NCBI GenBank assembly: GCA_019671005.1 | Contig: CM033715.1 | Span: 5,580,001 to 5,644,000, forward strand | Direction of reading: 5' to 3' | DNA: 64,000 bases | Origin: Hibiscus mutabilis | Taxonomy: Eukaryota > Streptophyta > Magnoliopsida > Malvales > Malvaceae | Shown: piece after piece, positions 36,381-48,910 of the stretch | How positions within the stretch are numbered: position 1 is the first letter of the stretch | How the letters are laid out: each line of letters starts with the position of its first letter | Program-made: the position numbers and the translations under genes | Notes under the pieces: generated by a model | What the model was told of the DNA's origin: nothing | Databases searched by the model: none | Seen by the model: only the letters and a program-made list of their open reading frames with translations

Positions 36381-36522
36381 ATTGGGCTTATATATATTTA
36401 ATATATATATATTATTGAAATCCTAATTAAAGTTAAATTAGGATTATATATATTAATATATATTGAAATCCTAATATGAGTTGAATTAGGATTTCAAATG
36501 TAGGCTTGAGAGATCTAGCAAT

Positions 36523-37345
36523 CATTAATGTTTTTAGAAAAATCCTCTAAATAGTTTAGAGAGTTTTATATGCTCGTTTTAATTGGGTGAACTATGTAGA
36601 GGTCGGAACGTTATCGTTGTGGCTTAGGAATCGACATCGTGGAATAATAATTGGATATCTATCTCCTCCAAATTTAAAATTCAAGATTTTAAACAGGTAA
36701 TTTTTTACCCTTATTCTCGTTTCTCGTACATGGATCTCTAGTGATAATCGCCGGATAATTCTTTCGCTACGTGTGACCCAATATATTGCACGGTTGCTAA
36801 TAAAAGGAAGACGATCGCCAAGATACCTTGAAATATTCTTTACATGTTATACGATATTTAAGGGTCCATGCCCCTTGTCTGTTTATTCCTTAAAATTTCA
36901 GGTCATCTTGTGCATTGTACCAATGATAATAACAATCGAATTGAACTCAATTATTATATCTTCCGGAACGACTTAGCTATTATCTAATGATTTTCTCGAC
37001 TTGTTACCGCAAAGAAGAATCCCATATAAAGAAAAATACATTAGTTCAATGTTAAGATTATTCAGAATCCTTGAATGAGTAATTTATTCATGAAGAGTTC
37101 CATATCATTACATTCACAAAGGCATTACAGTACAGAATTCCTACCATCTCCTGTTTTACAGTGCAATTATCCCCAAGTCATCTCTTCTTCCACCTGCCAG
37201 AACCGGCAACAAGACCACTATCAGTGTCTCGGTAATTTGTTCGAACTGTTATAGCTACGACTGACTGCTTGAACCAGTTAAGTTAAGCTTCGGGTACTAT
37301 ATGAAGGGTGAAAACAACAGCATAAAACAAGTGAAGGAAGATATC
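36523..37345. other. Intergenic region downstream of the OTU gene
   Basis: No gene is recognised. The left part (about 36540-36760) has a leader-like sequence, CGGAACGTTATCGTTGTGGC followed by AAACAGGTAATTTTTTACC, that may belong to an old copia-type LTR. The right part contains the probable 3' UTR of the minus-strand OTU gene. Confidence 0.4.
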
Positions 37346-38814
37346 TTACAGTTTAGAAGAGGTACTGCTTACTGGACTCATCAATACATCATAGTGTCCA
37401 TAACCATGATACAGAACTCGGATGGGGTTCTCCTTACCGTATTCCTGACCGTACTCGGATATAATTTTGAGGGTACCGGAATCCTTGTCCCTCATGTAAA
37501 CTGTTATAGGGGTCCTGCGGATGAAACATATTGTATATATTTGACAGATAAGAAGATTTTGATTTACTGATAGGACATGTGAGCACATGAGCACGCAGAT
37601 GAGAAGGGAAAACTCACTGTAGGACATGTGAGCACATGAGCAACTCAGGTTCTCCTCCCCATATATGAGGCTGCCGCATCTGCAGGACATAGTCGTCGAA
37701 ATCACCCTCGAGGAACCTGCAAAAAGCGTGAAGATTTACTTGCTTGTAGTCTCAGAATCGACACAGAGATGCTAATCAAGAATTTGGATCAGTTTATCTC
37801 AGGATATAGCCCTATTTGTCCTACTTGTGGCAACAATAGTTCATACACGAAGAAAAAAAGCTTACCATTCGGTGTCGGCCCGCCTCTTGATGAATTCATC
37901 AACAACCTGTCGAAACATGTAATCTTTTATTGAGTGCGGCAGTGCCAATGCAAAGTTAAAGCAGAAAGACATCTCCAGCTAAACACAAGATGAAAATGGC
38001 TTGCATAAAAACCAAATGCAGGTAAACCGACCTGCCGGTCGGTTGAATGTGTTCTGAAACGAAGATAAAGCAATAAAGACATCTGCAGCTATCATACAAT
38101 GAAAATGGATTTTGCACAGAAACAAAATTCTGGTGAACACATTCCAGAAAGACATCTGCAGCTAACACAAAAACCGAAAACGGAAAGCAGAAAATCAAGT
38201 TTTTTACAAATTCCATCGGAATTATATCGAATTCAGTAGCAAGTACAACTAAAAACCAAATGATGTTTTGATGCAAATGGAATCAGACACACTGTGGGAA
38301 ACAGAATAGAAATCTACTTTTGCTCTGAGTTCATCAGCAAGATCTTTCTGACAGCTCTCACTCGGAGACTGCTTTCCTGACCTCAGCCAAGCACCGTGGA
38401 TTACCGAGCGGAACAAACATCTCCCATCACCGGGAATGCCTGCATCGAACAACAAGATAAAAACTCAAATCACTTGCATTGTACCAAAACAAATAGGATT
38501 CTTAATCATGCATAAGTTCGAACATAAAACGGATTCGATGCATATGGAATTAGAGAGAAGTGTGATCATTATAGGTTTTGCAGCCCAAACAATCTGCAAA
38601 ACATCATCAGGAAATACACCAAAATGGAGAAAACAATATAAATATATACACACACACATATAGAACAAACTAATCAAATTCTTTGCTCAAACTTTCCAAA
38701 GATTGAAAAACACTAGACCCTTTAGCTTTAATGTTTCTATTTCATCAAAATCAACACAAAGCAAACAAATTCAAAAAAAAAAAAGAAAGAAAAAAAACCT
38801 GCTCCGAATTCCAT
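37346..38814 (-). CDS. OTU-domain cysteine protease (putative deubiquitinase)
   Basis: Five short exons, 38814-38799, 38439-38318, 37906-37866, 37716-37618 and 37514-37346, join to give about 148 residues. The catalytic loop IPGDGRCLFRS has the Asp and Cys of OTU enzymes. The C-terminal YHGYGHYDVL supplies the catalytic His. Between them, DEFIKRRADTEWFLEGDFDDYV and WGGEPELLMCSHVL match plant OTU proteins, and TPITVYMRD precedes EYGQEYGKENPIRVLYHG. OTU enzymes cleave ubiquitin chains. The start MEFGAG lies only eight residues before the Asp, so this is nearly a bare catalytic domain. A longer first exon upstream cannot be excluded. A 23-base repeat duplicates the end of exon 4 inside the next intron. 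Confidence 0.85.
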
Positions 38815-39089
38815 AACGATTGCAGCAAAGAACAATGAAAAGGCAAGAAGAAAACACCATTATTAATGCAAACCCAAAATACAAAAAACCATCACAAACA
38901 AGTCACGCCATCCATCAAAGGCAAAGTAAAGAATATTACTTGAAGAAAAAAAAAACACAAATTCAGGAAGAAAAGTATCCAAAAAGGTTAGTCCTTGTAC
39001 TTTTTTCAACTGAATTACAAATACACAAAAATCGAGATTGAAACTGGAACGTTACCAATCCAAGTTTCCTGTTTAGGCATTCTTTTCAT
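38815..39089. other. Upstream region of the OTU gene
   Basis: A/G-rich on the plus strand with no clear ORF. It probably holds the 5' UTR and promoter of the minus-strand OTU gene. It ends at the 8-bp target duplication of the hAT element. Confidence 0.4.
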
Positions 39090-39712
39090 TAGGGATGGCA
39101 ACGGGGCGGGGCGGGTTTTTGGCCACCCCGAACCCGCCCCGATATATTAATCCCAAAACTCGACCCCGCCCTAGAAATAAAATAATAATTTATCCGCCCC
39201 GCTCCGCCCCAATTTATAAACCCTAAACCCAACTCCGACCCGAAAATATAAAAAAATATTAATTTTCGTCGACGATAAACGTTAGATTCGATCGAACAAC
39301 CATTATATTTACAAAATATAAATTTTACAGACTTTAAACTATATAAAAATAAAATAAAACCAATTAAATTACTCATATGAAGAAAAAAATACATATTTAA
39401 AAAAATAAACTCGACCATTGACTTTTAGAATCAAATATGTTAAAATTCGAACAATATCTAACAAAAATTTATGATAAACACAAATTAAAAAAATAGCTTG
39501 AAACTCCTAAAAGTATTTATATATAGTGATATTTTTATAAAAATAATAAAAAAAATACCGGGGCGGGGAATTTTCATATCATACCCGAACCCGCCCCGAC
39601 CTGACTTTACATTTTTAAATACCCGCCCCGATTCCCGAGAATTATAAGAAAAAATTCGATCGGGTCGGGGCACACCGAGTCAGGTCGGGGACGGGTAATT
39701 TTGCCATCCCTA
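39090..39712. mobile_element. Non-autonomous hAT MITE
   Basis: Ends are TAGGGATGGCAA at the left and TTGCCATCCCTA at the right, perfect 12-base inverted repeats. Flanks carry CTTTTCAT (39082-39089) and CCTTTCAT (39713-39720), an 8-bp duplication with one mismatch. Both arms are rich in GGGGCGGG/CCCCGCCC and the middle is AT-rich. The 8-bp duplication and terminal sequence fit the hAT superfamily. No transposase is present. Confidence 0.88.
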
Positions 39713-41122
39713 CCTTTCATTTTCATTCAAATTTGACTCAAAACCCAATCAACTGATGAGCGATTTTAATGCCAGAAAAGAAGAAAGTTTTACCGGCGAA
39801 TACAATTTGAGAGGGAGCTTGAAAGTGATAAGAGAATATTTTTCCATGCTTGTGGTTCCATTGCCAATATTACAGAATACAATTCCAATTCCACGCTTCT
39901 TTTTATTTTTACTGAAATCCTTTAACTTTTCATGAATAATTTTCACTAGCAGAGGAGACTGGTACGTGGCACTTTGTTATTTGGCTACGTGAAGACTAAT
40001 AATTTGGACCAAATTGCAAATGTTTATAACCGTTGACTGTTATTCCCGCTAAAATTTATAACTGCCGTTCATTTGGCTATATATATAAATATATAAGTAA
40101 TTATTCAATATACCGTGAATTTTTTTCTAGAGGCCGGTTAAACTTAAGGGTTAAGAATTTAATTTATTGTTTAGAATTTAGTGATTTAAGCTTAAGTATT
40201 TAGAATTTAAGATTTAAGGTTATAGTCTAAATCTCTAACGTTACTATTCTAAACCTCGAATTATAAATTCATAACCCCTAAACTCTAAACATTAAACTAA
40301 ATCTATGACCCTAAATTTAATATGTTTATGGAAAGTTTTTTACCGCCAATGTATTAAGTAATTTTCGTTATATCATCTATTTACATCCAATCTAGTGATC
40401 TCTGTTAAAAATAATACAGATAAAAACATTTATGATTGTAGGAACAGATATAATTATTACAGTAAGATTGATCATTTAGTTAGTATAAGAGATTATGAAT
40501 TTCATTTATGATTACACTTTTTTTAATTAGGGATACTAATCAAGATAGTTATTCAATATATTCTGATAGTAAAATAAAATGGTTGAGATTAACAATAATT
40601 TGGTTTTTTTTTCAATGTACAAGAAAGACTTTTAAATAATTGTGGTAAATCTACTTACATAAATAATGGATCGAAAACTGATGATCTCTATTATAATTTT
40701 AACTTGTATGATATTAACTATAGTTGGAATAATGCCTAAAAGTAAAGATTTTTCGTATCCCAATCTATATACATTAAAATTTATTTAAAAACTTCAAGAA
40801 AAAAAATAAATATATATAATTGTGAAGTATGATTCCATATTTTTAATTTTTCTAACTTTTGAAATACACATTTCAAAAAGGAAATGAACTAAAATGATTA
40901 AATTATAATAGAGATTAAATCTGAAAAAAATACATATTCTCTCCTTTAATTATTGCCTTTTTCTATTTTTTTAATTTAGATTTATTGCTTTTTTATTTTT
41001 TCTGTTACAATTTTATTCATTTTAGACTATTTTTTAATTTTGATTTTTAATAAAATTCGGCCCAATCAAATCCAAAGTGACATCCCCTTATTTTTCACAC
41101 TCATTCCTTTCATTTTCCTCTT
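39713..41122. other. AT-rich intergenic region
   Basis: Non-coding. It contains an inverted pair of TTTAGGG/CCCTAAA-like blocks (about 40135-40325) flanked by ACCGTGAATTTTTTT and AAGTTTTTTACCGCC-like ends, another member of the foldback family. The last 150 bases match the sequence 3' of the second AAA-ATPase copy (about 55560-55680), showing that the duplication extended beyond the genes. Confidence 0.5.
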
Positions 41123-41712
41123 CTAAATCAGCTTCTTGCGATCGGAGTCGCAATTGTCAGATCTCGATTTCTTGTCCCGGAGGAACTTGACGAGTCCTCG
41201 GAGCGCAATATCGCTGTCTTCACTCTTCATGATCTCTTCTGCAACTTCTGCAGGGGTTACCTCCAGTTCCATCATCAGTTCATCGATTTCATCAAACAGA
41301 TTATGCTCGGTGATGCACAGATAATTTGAAGCAAGAACCCTGAATCCACTAGGCGTGCAGTAGGACATGTGGATATGCATGTCCATCCGGTCTGGCCTCA
41401 GCAAAGCAGGGTCTAGCCTGTCTTTGTGATTGGTCGTAAACACTATGATCCTCTCGTCTCCACAGCTCGACCATAGCCCGTCGATGAAATTAAGCGGCCC
41501 TGATAAGGTTAACTGTCATGGAGATTGATAGTATTAGCAGCAGACTAATTTATGGAAATAAAAAGAATCATGTTGATATTTCAATCCCTATGGTTTCACT
41601 TACCTTGTTGTTATTAGTCCCCTGCTCGAATATCTCGAATCCCCCAGAGTCCAATCTCTGTTCTTGTCTATTCTCGAGCTCAATGCTGCAGTCGATATCC
41701 TCAATCACAACA

Positions 41713-42950
41713 TGTAATCACTCATTTTTGATCGAGTTTTAGTGTTATTAGTGCTATTTTAATAATATTATTATTAATATAAAATTAATAAAAAAATCAA
41801 AAAAATAATAATAATAAAATATATATTAAAAAAAAGGGAAAATTGCGTGGAGCAGGGTGCTCCACGTCACCCATTTTCCATCCCATTTGCCTATAAATAG
41901 GCTGCCAATTGCAAGGAAAATCCACGCCAATTGAAGAGAAAAATTCATGCCAATTTTGCCAAATAAATTGGCTATACAATTGGCACCCCAAATCGTGGGG
42001 CATGGCCGCAAGGTTGGCCGGGGTTGGGGGCAGTGCCCTCGACCCCAGTTGGTTCGATCCAACATTCGATCGGGGTCTTATTTTAGGTCCGATTTAGTTA
42101 AATTTTTGGAGGGGTCGCGGTAGATCTCGGTGGGGTTCAATCGGGGTTTGTCATACGAGTTCCTAATTAGGTATATTTTCTTCCCTTTTTATTAGTGTTG
42201 TAATTTTTATAAATTAATGAAGTATTAGTTATTTCAAAATTGTAGTCTTATTTTTTGTTTTGCATGTTTATGTTTTAGATTAATATTTAATATGTTTTAA
42301 ATTTGTGTTTTATATTAATATTTTATTTATGCTAGATATGTTTTTATTTATGAGTTAGATTAATATATAAATGTATGTTTTAGTTTAGTATCTTATTTAT
42401 GTATGATTAGTATTCTGTTATGTCAATATTTATTGTATTTAAATATTTTGCCATGTTTTATATTTTTGCTCACTAAGATTGCATATGATATATAAATTGT
42501 TAATGCGGTGTCCTTTTATCCGAGCATAAACGGGGCCAGTATCAAGCGTAGTGATAGTGGTTGGGCGTTTATTCTCGGATAACGGGGCCCTTAAAATTAA
42601 TTCGCAATTATGACCGAATTTTAAAATAATCGTCACTCTAATCCAGAAAATCCAATATTAATAGAGCGGTAATTATTAAAGTACCAGTTTTGGGCGGTGT
42701 GGGGGTGCTAATCCTTCCCCATCCGTAACCGACTCCCGAACCCAACATTTTTTTGAATCTCTGGTTTTATGGTGTCCGGCTTACCTAAGTGGCCGGTGGC
42801 GACTCCAATCTTTAAATAAAATGCGGTTTTTTTTAAAACCCCACGGAATAAATATTTTATATCCAAAAAATCACAAACACCTCTCAAAAAACACCTTTTC
42901 AAAAATCCTCGTTTTATTTTAGCGATAAAAAACAAAAGGACATCGCTACA
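41713..42950 (+). repeat. Element C 5' LTR
   Basis: 1238 bases, nearly identical to 50606-51842. Differences include ATAATAATAATAAAAT against AATAATAAAAT near 41803 and a four-base CCGG difference near 42003. Followed by the primer-binding site. Confidence 0.92.
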
Positions 42951-42952
42951 GA

Positions 42953-42970
42953 TGGCGACTCTGCTGGGGA
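42953..42970 (+). promoter_or_regulatory. Element C primer-binding site
   Basis: TGGCGACTCTGCTGGGGA begins two bases after the 5' LTR. TGG complements the CCA end of a tRNA. I cannot name the tRNA with certainty. The same motif is common in Tat-type plant elements as far as I recall. Confidence 0.7.
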
Positions 42971-45372
42971 AAATTTTTGTTTTTTTTTAAAAAAAAAATG
43001 AGAGTCAAGCTTTTAAAATAATTACCGCTTTACTAATATTGGAAGTTCCGGATTAAAGTGACTATTAAATTAACATTCGGTCATAATTGCGCGTTTATTT
43101 TAACGCATTTAAAATATGGCATATAAACCCGTCTTTTTAAGTGAGGGGAAAACGCTAATGCTTTCGTGGAGATATCGTTCTCCCGTATGGGCCTAGCAAG
43201 TACCTTCGGGGCTCGAGTACCTTATGCTTTCGTAAGGATATCGTTCCTTCGTACGGGCATAAGTGAATGAGTCCCCCTGAATTGAACCCGGTTGAAAGGA
43301 GCCTATAATGGGTGATGATCGGGGGCCTTGCTACCCTTAGTAGGGGACAACAAGGACAATTCGAGTACCTCCTAGCACCAACACTGCATGTAGAGAACAT
43401 AGAAACCCACCCTTTAGAGCCATGCGGATAACCTTAGGTGTTTTAGACTGGATAAATAGGGTCGTTTTGTTTATTTACCTTATTTAATTTGTCCTTTTAT
43501 TTATGTATTTATTATTTTTATCCGGTACTAACTCATTTCTTTTTGTGTTTTATTTTATTTTTACACATATTTTTGTTGCATTATCATTGCATCCACATTA
43601 CATAGAGGCATTGATTCAAGTGGTTTGCCCGATTAGAAAATCTTTCATCATGGAAAAAAGGTGTCTTAGGAAGGACAACATCAATCCAGTCGCGTGACAT
43701 CGGTCAGAGATTACTCAACAGATCCGACATAACAATTTGCCGAACAAGCGTGTAGTGCCAAAGTATACACACGAGACCCTAATGGTGGACATACGGCGAG
43801 TTTCAAGGCGTGTGAATAACTTAGCTACCGGCCGCGACTCTCCAGGCCTTTCGTAACCTCGGACATGGAAGAAGCACCAAGGTTTATCAAGTTGCTCGTG
43901 AGTGTCAATGAGCTAGGAGGTAGAGCTAGGGATTATGTGTAGAACTTTATTTTGTAATTAAGACTTTGTAATAGACTCTTTTTGTAATAGGGACTCATTT
44001 TGTAATATGGATCTTTTTGTAACTGGACCCTTTAATTCCCATGAAAGTCGTTCGAAAAGGTGATTACCAAGCGGAATCAACGCCTTTATTTGCATTCATG
44101 TTGCATATCATGACATGGTGTTGATTCAAGAACAGTTCATTAAAAGGCTTTCAAAATAGAAAAAGTGCGCTTTCTTTGGGAACGATAATATTACAAAGAT
44201 CAAGTTAGGTCGAGCAAAGACCAATCGCGAAAGAAGACGATGCGACAATAAGGCACGTCGGCGACGCAGAAGATTGATCAAAAACGCGAGAACCCCAATT
44301 TTAAATCTTCACATTTGACCATTTTTAAAATTCTCAGATTTTAATTTAACTCAAAAAAAGAAAAAAATTAAAAATATTATTATTTTGCTTTGAAACTTCT
44401 TCTCTCATAAAACTTTCAGAATAATAATAATAACAAAAAGAAACCTAAAAGTTTCATTTTTAAGTAAGTTAAAATTTTTGATAATAAAAATGGGGAAAAT
44501 TTTAAACCAAATGATCTTTGAGACTTTTAATTTAAACCCTAAAATTTTTAAAGTACTCCTTAGGACCGATAGAATCCATCCCTATTTAGACGTATTATTC
44601 GTTTGCACCCAGAAAAGATCTTATATGCATTATGCCTGCACTTGTTGATGTTATTTTTAGAAGCCACAAAAAAATAAAGATCATGACGTCACGAGTCCAT
44701 AGAATAAGAAGAGAAGACGAAGTCATCCATCATCCTGAAGACGACGTCGAGACGTGGAGCACAGGTTTTGCTTCCCGAAGTTAAGATCTCCAGAAGGAAA
44801 CTAACTGTCACATGTAATTCATTATTAGTTTCTTGCAACCAGACATTTTTCTACTGATTGAAAGTCTTTTAAGGACTGTTCGAGAATCAACACCGCATTT
44901 GCATTCATGCATTGCATTACATTACATTGCATGGCATTACATTGTACAATCATGACATATTTTACACCTTGCATAAATTTTTTTGGGGGTAATCCAAATA
45001 ACAATTAGAGTTTTATCATGAATAAAAGAATTGAAGACACTCAAAAATCCAGATCTGAGCAGTTAAAAGATGGGCTCGAGGAAAAAAGAGAAAACAAGAA
45101 GTTTGATGTCTTTAATGCAAGAAAACTCTGTTTGAACCCTGGGTTGGTCGTTCCTCCGAATTCCAAAGATTCTCAGATTTGCACATGATAAAGGAAAAGA
45201 TGCCCCAAGATTCGTGTGACCATATTCTGCAAAAAAAAAGATGGGGGGCTGCATTAAAAATTACCGATCCACTACTTCCCCGACAGTCTAGCAGGACCTA
45301 CCGTGATATGATGTGCTTTGGACCTAGCACTAAGTCGTCGGTATCTCTAGGGTACGAAGATGAAACCTGATG

Positions 45373-45700
45373 AAAGCTTCAAGGAATGTGCTTTGAGGTG
45401 TCTGTGTTTAGCGACCCAAGTGCAGCCTCCCGTAGATGAAGAGGAAAGTGAATTCCATGTCACCTTTCATATTTCTTCTTTAATAAGATGCTCGGGAAAA
45501 TGAAAGCCAGCTTTGAGGACTTCATGACAGTCAGAGAAATCGAACATGCACTCCGGGACCTAAGTTTAAAGACCAGACCTGCCTAGGAGCAGAAGAAAAC
45601 AGAGAGATAAATGGGTACCACTTTCAAAACATTGAGGCGCTGGGGCATAACACTAAGAAATTTGGGGTCGTTAATAGAAAAATTAAGAAGCTGGTTGTGA
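45373..45700 (+). pseudogene. Element C gag scraps
   Basis: ESFKECALRCLCLATQVQPP (about 45373-45432) resembles the Tat/Ogre gag motif in which a WR..A..VQPPL segment follows ESF-x-EYA. Further on, GHNTKKFGVVNRKIKKLV (about 45643-45696) resembles the HTTExCxxLKxKIxxLI segment near the gag end. Frames differ and stops intervene. These scraps support the Tat assignment. Confidence 0.5.
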
Positions 45701-46799
45701 GGAGTCATGACGAGAGAGTTGATCCAAATGGTGGAAAACAAGAGAAGAGGCAAGCCCGCACTACCTTGGAAGGGCAGAATGAGTTAGCACTCGAGATAAT
45801 CCAAAGGTCCCTACGGTTTTCTCATCATTTCACAAAGAAATTCTCAACAAAAAAATCATTGTTTATTAGAATTAAAAATCACATTTCCATTTAGAAAAGC
45901 ATTTTTACATTCTTGATTCTTTAAACATTTCATTTTTATGGGGTAGTTTTCCCATATGCATATACACACATTTTTGAACGGACATATGTATATATCATTT
46001 CTATACAGTCCTCGAATTTTGAATGCAATAAAGACATTTGCTTTCAAACCCAAAGATCAACTCTAAGTTGCATATATTTAGAAGAGATTGAATGTTGTGG
46101 AGATACTGTAAATGTGAGTATCTGCTAGTTTACTTAGGCCAACAGAGGAACAAAAGCGAGTGTTTAGACAATGGGCAATTCCCATTTTAAGAATTTATCT
46201 TCTCAGGCACTTGTCGTTTTAGATCCTTGAAACGAAAGTTGACCCTAAACCTCTACCCCCTGAAGGCATTCTCAGGACATTTGTGAATATGTCAACGAAT
46301 GGTGTTCTTTTACTTTACCAGAAGACACAGATGAGTCTAGACAGATTGGATACGAAGATCAGAAAATCACCAGAAGAACGTGGTTGAAAACATGGATATG
46401 TCCAAATGAAAAACCAAAAAAAAAGAGATCAGAAGGCCGAAGCAATCTAGATCGAGTAAATATCAGAAGAGCTGCAGAGAGGCAATTAACTCCGAGCGGA
46501 AGATCGCATCAATACCCAATATAGATCCGTGTTGATTCGAGGATACATTCATAGACTCGAATAAGAAGAAAGAGATTCAATGCTAAAAACCCAGAATGAA
46601 CAGTCTAAAAAAAAGAGAGAAATGAAGAATACAGTCTATGCTTCACACACAGATCAAACAATACAAGAACGAGAGTTCAACTATGTGCAAGAGACACAAG
46701 GAATCCACATTTCAAGTAAACATCAGTTTTGAAAATTAGTATAGAAGCTCGAATTGAAGCCAAGTCAAGACAAGTCGGCCCAAGATTGCCAATTTTGAA

Positions 46800-47255
46800 A
46801 AAGGAAATGACCTCTAGGGTGAAAAAACCCAAAAATGGGCAGTCTAGAGTGATCACGAAAATGAAGAAAAAGAGTAGTCTGCTGAGCATGCCGGGCATCA
46901 ATATCCAGCCAAAATATATTGATCCGAATGTACAAAAGAAGGAAGTGACCTCTAGGGTGAAAAACCCAAAAAATGGGCAGTCTAGAGCGATCCAAGAGAA
47001 AAAGTGAAAAAAAAAAAAGAGAAAAAAAGAAAGCAAGAATAACATTTCATCCAGGCGTGCCAATCACAAGGATTTCCCGAAATGTATTCGTAGTCCTTCA
47101 AGAAATCTCGTTTCGAGGAGTTCGGAGGATCAAACATTCTTGAACAGAAAACGAACATCGAATATATAGCCGTAATGCAAGGCAACATACAATAAAAAGA
47201 AAGGAAATGAACTCTAGGGTGAAAACCCAAAAAACAGCGATCTAGAGTGATCCAA
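46800..47255 (+). repeat. Element C interspersed 55-base repeats
   Basis: Three copies of a roughly 55-base unit containing TGACCTCTAGGGTGAAAAACCC and CAGTCTAGAGTGATC lie at about 46800-46854, 46938-46993 and 47201-47253, separated by unique sequence. They sit among A-rich tracts. Confidence 0.7.
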
Positions 47256-48390
47256 AAAAAAAGAAAAGGAATAATGGGCATATCCAAGTTACACAAGTAC
47301 GTAAATCTTTGTTTCACTTAACCATAAACCAAAGGCCTACATTACAAGCCCCAAAGACCATTTCGGGTCATCCATAAATATCCAAGTTGAATGAGAATGT
47401 CTTGATTTCATTCCGCCTATAAGGGTTAACTTTTCTTCAAGGAACGTCAAACTTGAAGTGCTTGATCGACACCCAAATGAGGGAAGGATGGGGCATGGTG
47501 AGATAGTGAGATTAAGAGAGCCACCTTAAACGGGGTAGAAACTAGGTAGGGTTGTTCCTCTCAAAAGCCTATTAGACCGGAAGAAACTATACATTGGCAT
47601 ATATCTCCACAATGGTCAAGATCTTCTAAATATGCGCTTCATTAGACTTGGTCTGCGGCAACTTGAAACAAATGTGCTATGGTGTTTGATATTTCGGGGC
47701 AAACATGTTTTAAAAAGGTTTGACATTTTCTCCCAAAGTTATGATGTTTACCATTTGTTCCAAACAATGTTTTCAAAATGTCCAAGTTGTGATTTTCGAA
47801 ATGATCATTATCTTTTCAAACAATCATTATTTTTTTGAAATATACATGTAAATTGCCTTTTACTTTACTTTAAAAATGAATGATGATGAGATTTAAAGCA
47901 TAGGGACCGAAAGTTAGTTCCCATCGAAATGCTGCGAGAAAATCAAGGAAGAGTTCAAGGGATGGAAGCATCTTGGCTCACCCTGGTGACTAGAAATAGA
48001 TCAAGGCTCTATAGGATGGGCCAGAAAATTCAAAGCAGTGGAGCCCGTGGTTGAATGGGGCAACGCCAAGCCAAGAAGATGACAAAGGTTCTTATAAGAA
48101 TGATATAAGAACCAGAAGATCATTTATGAAGACGGGTGATAACCCTAAAGACAAGAAAGCCTTCCGCACAAAAGGTTTAAAAACATGTTCAAATGAGGAT
48201 TTAAGAGCATACAGAAAGCAGTAAAGAGATGAAGAAATCTGAGGAGCGACCTTTCAGGGTGTAAGACTTTAGAACAAAAAAAAACATTACATTGCATGTA
48301 TCATATGGATAGGGGCATGTCAATTTTTGCTTATTTTGGACAGGTACCTGAAGAATTATCAAAGAACATTAAGAAGTAGATTTCATTGAA

Positions 48391-48862
48391 AAGTTTGGCA
48401 GCCACCTTCGGCGTGAGTCCCTAAAATCTGAAGAAGTTCCGGCGGCCATTTTCGGCGTGAGTCCCTAAATCTGAAAAAGTTTTGGCGGCCATTTTCGACG
48501 AGAGTCCCTAAATCTGAAAAAGTTTTGGCGGCCATTTTCGGCATTAGTCCCTAAAATTTGAAGAAAGATTGGCAGCCATTTTCGGCGTGAGTCCCTAAAG
48601 ATTGAAGAAAGTTTCGGCGGCCATTTTTGGCATTAGTCCCTAAAATTTGAAGAAAGATCGGCGGCCATTTTCGGCGTAAGTCCATAAATTTGAAGAAGTT
48701 TTGGCGGCCATTTTCGGCGTGAGTCCCTAAATTTGAAAAAGTTTCGGCAGTCACCTTCAGCGTGAGTCCCTAAAATTGGAAGATTGGTAGCCATTTTCAG
48801 TGTGAATCCCTGAATCTGAAGAGACATCGATGGACATCGTGGTGTGAATCCCGAATGAGAAG
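48391..48862 (+). repeat. Element C tandem array 1 (about 43-base units)
   Basis: About 10 to 11 head-to-tail units of 41-45 bases, consensus GGCGGCCATTTTCGGCGTGAGTCCCTAAATCTGAAGAAGTTTT. Units near the right end are the most diverged. Confidence 0.88.
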
Positions 48863-48910
48863 ACAATGTTTTTACATACAAAAGGCACATGTTTTCAAGC
48901 TCCAGAGAGA

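Noticed and set aside
46677..47063. Minus-strand frames rich in Phe (LFFFFFHFF type)
   Set aside because: They arise from A-rich and repeat sequence on the plus strand, with no domain or codon signal.
43200..47900. Functional gag-pol in element C
   Set aside because: Only short gag-like scraps were found; no RT, RNase H or integrase motif in any frame.
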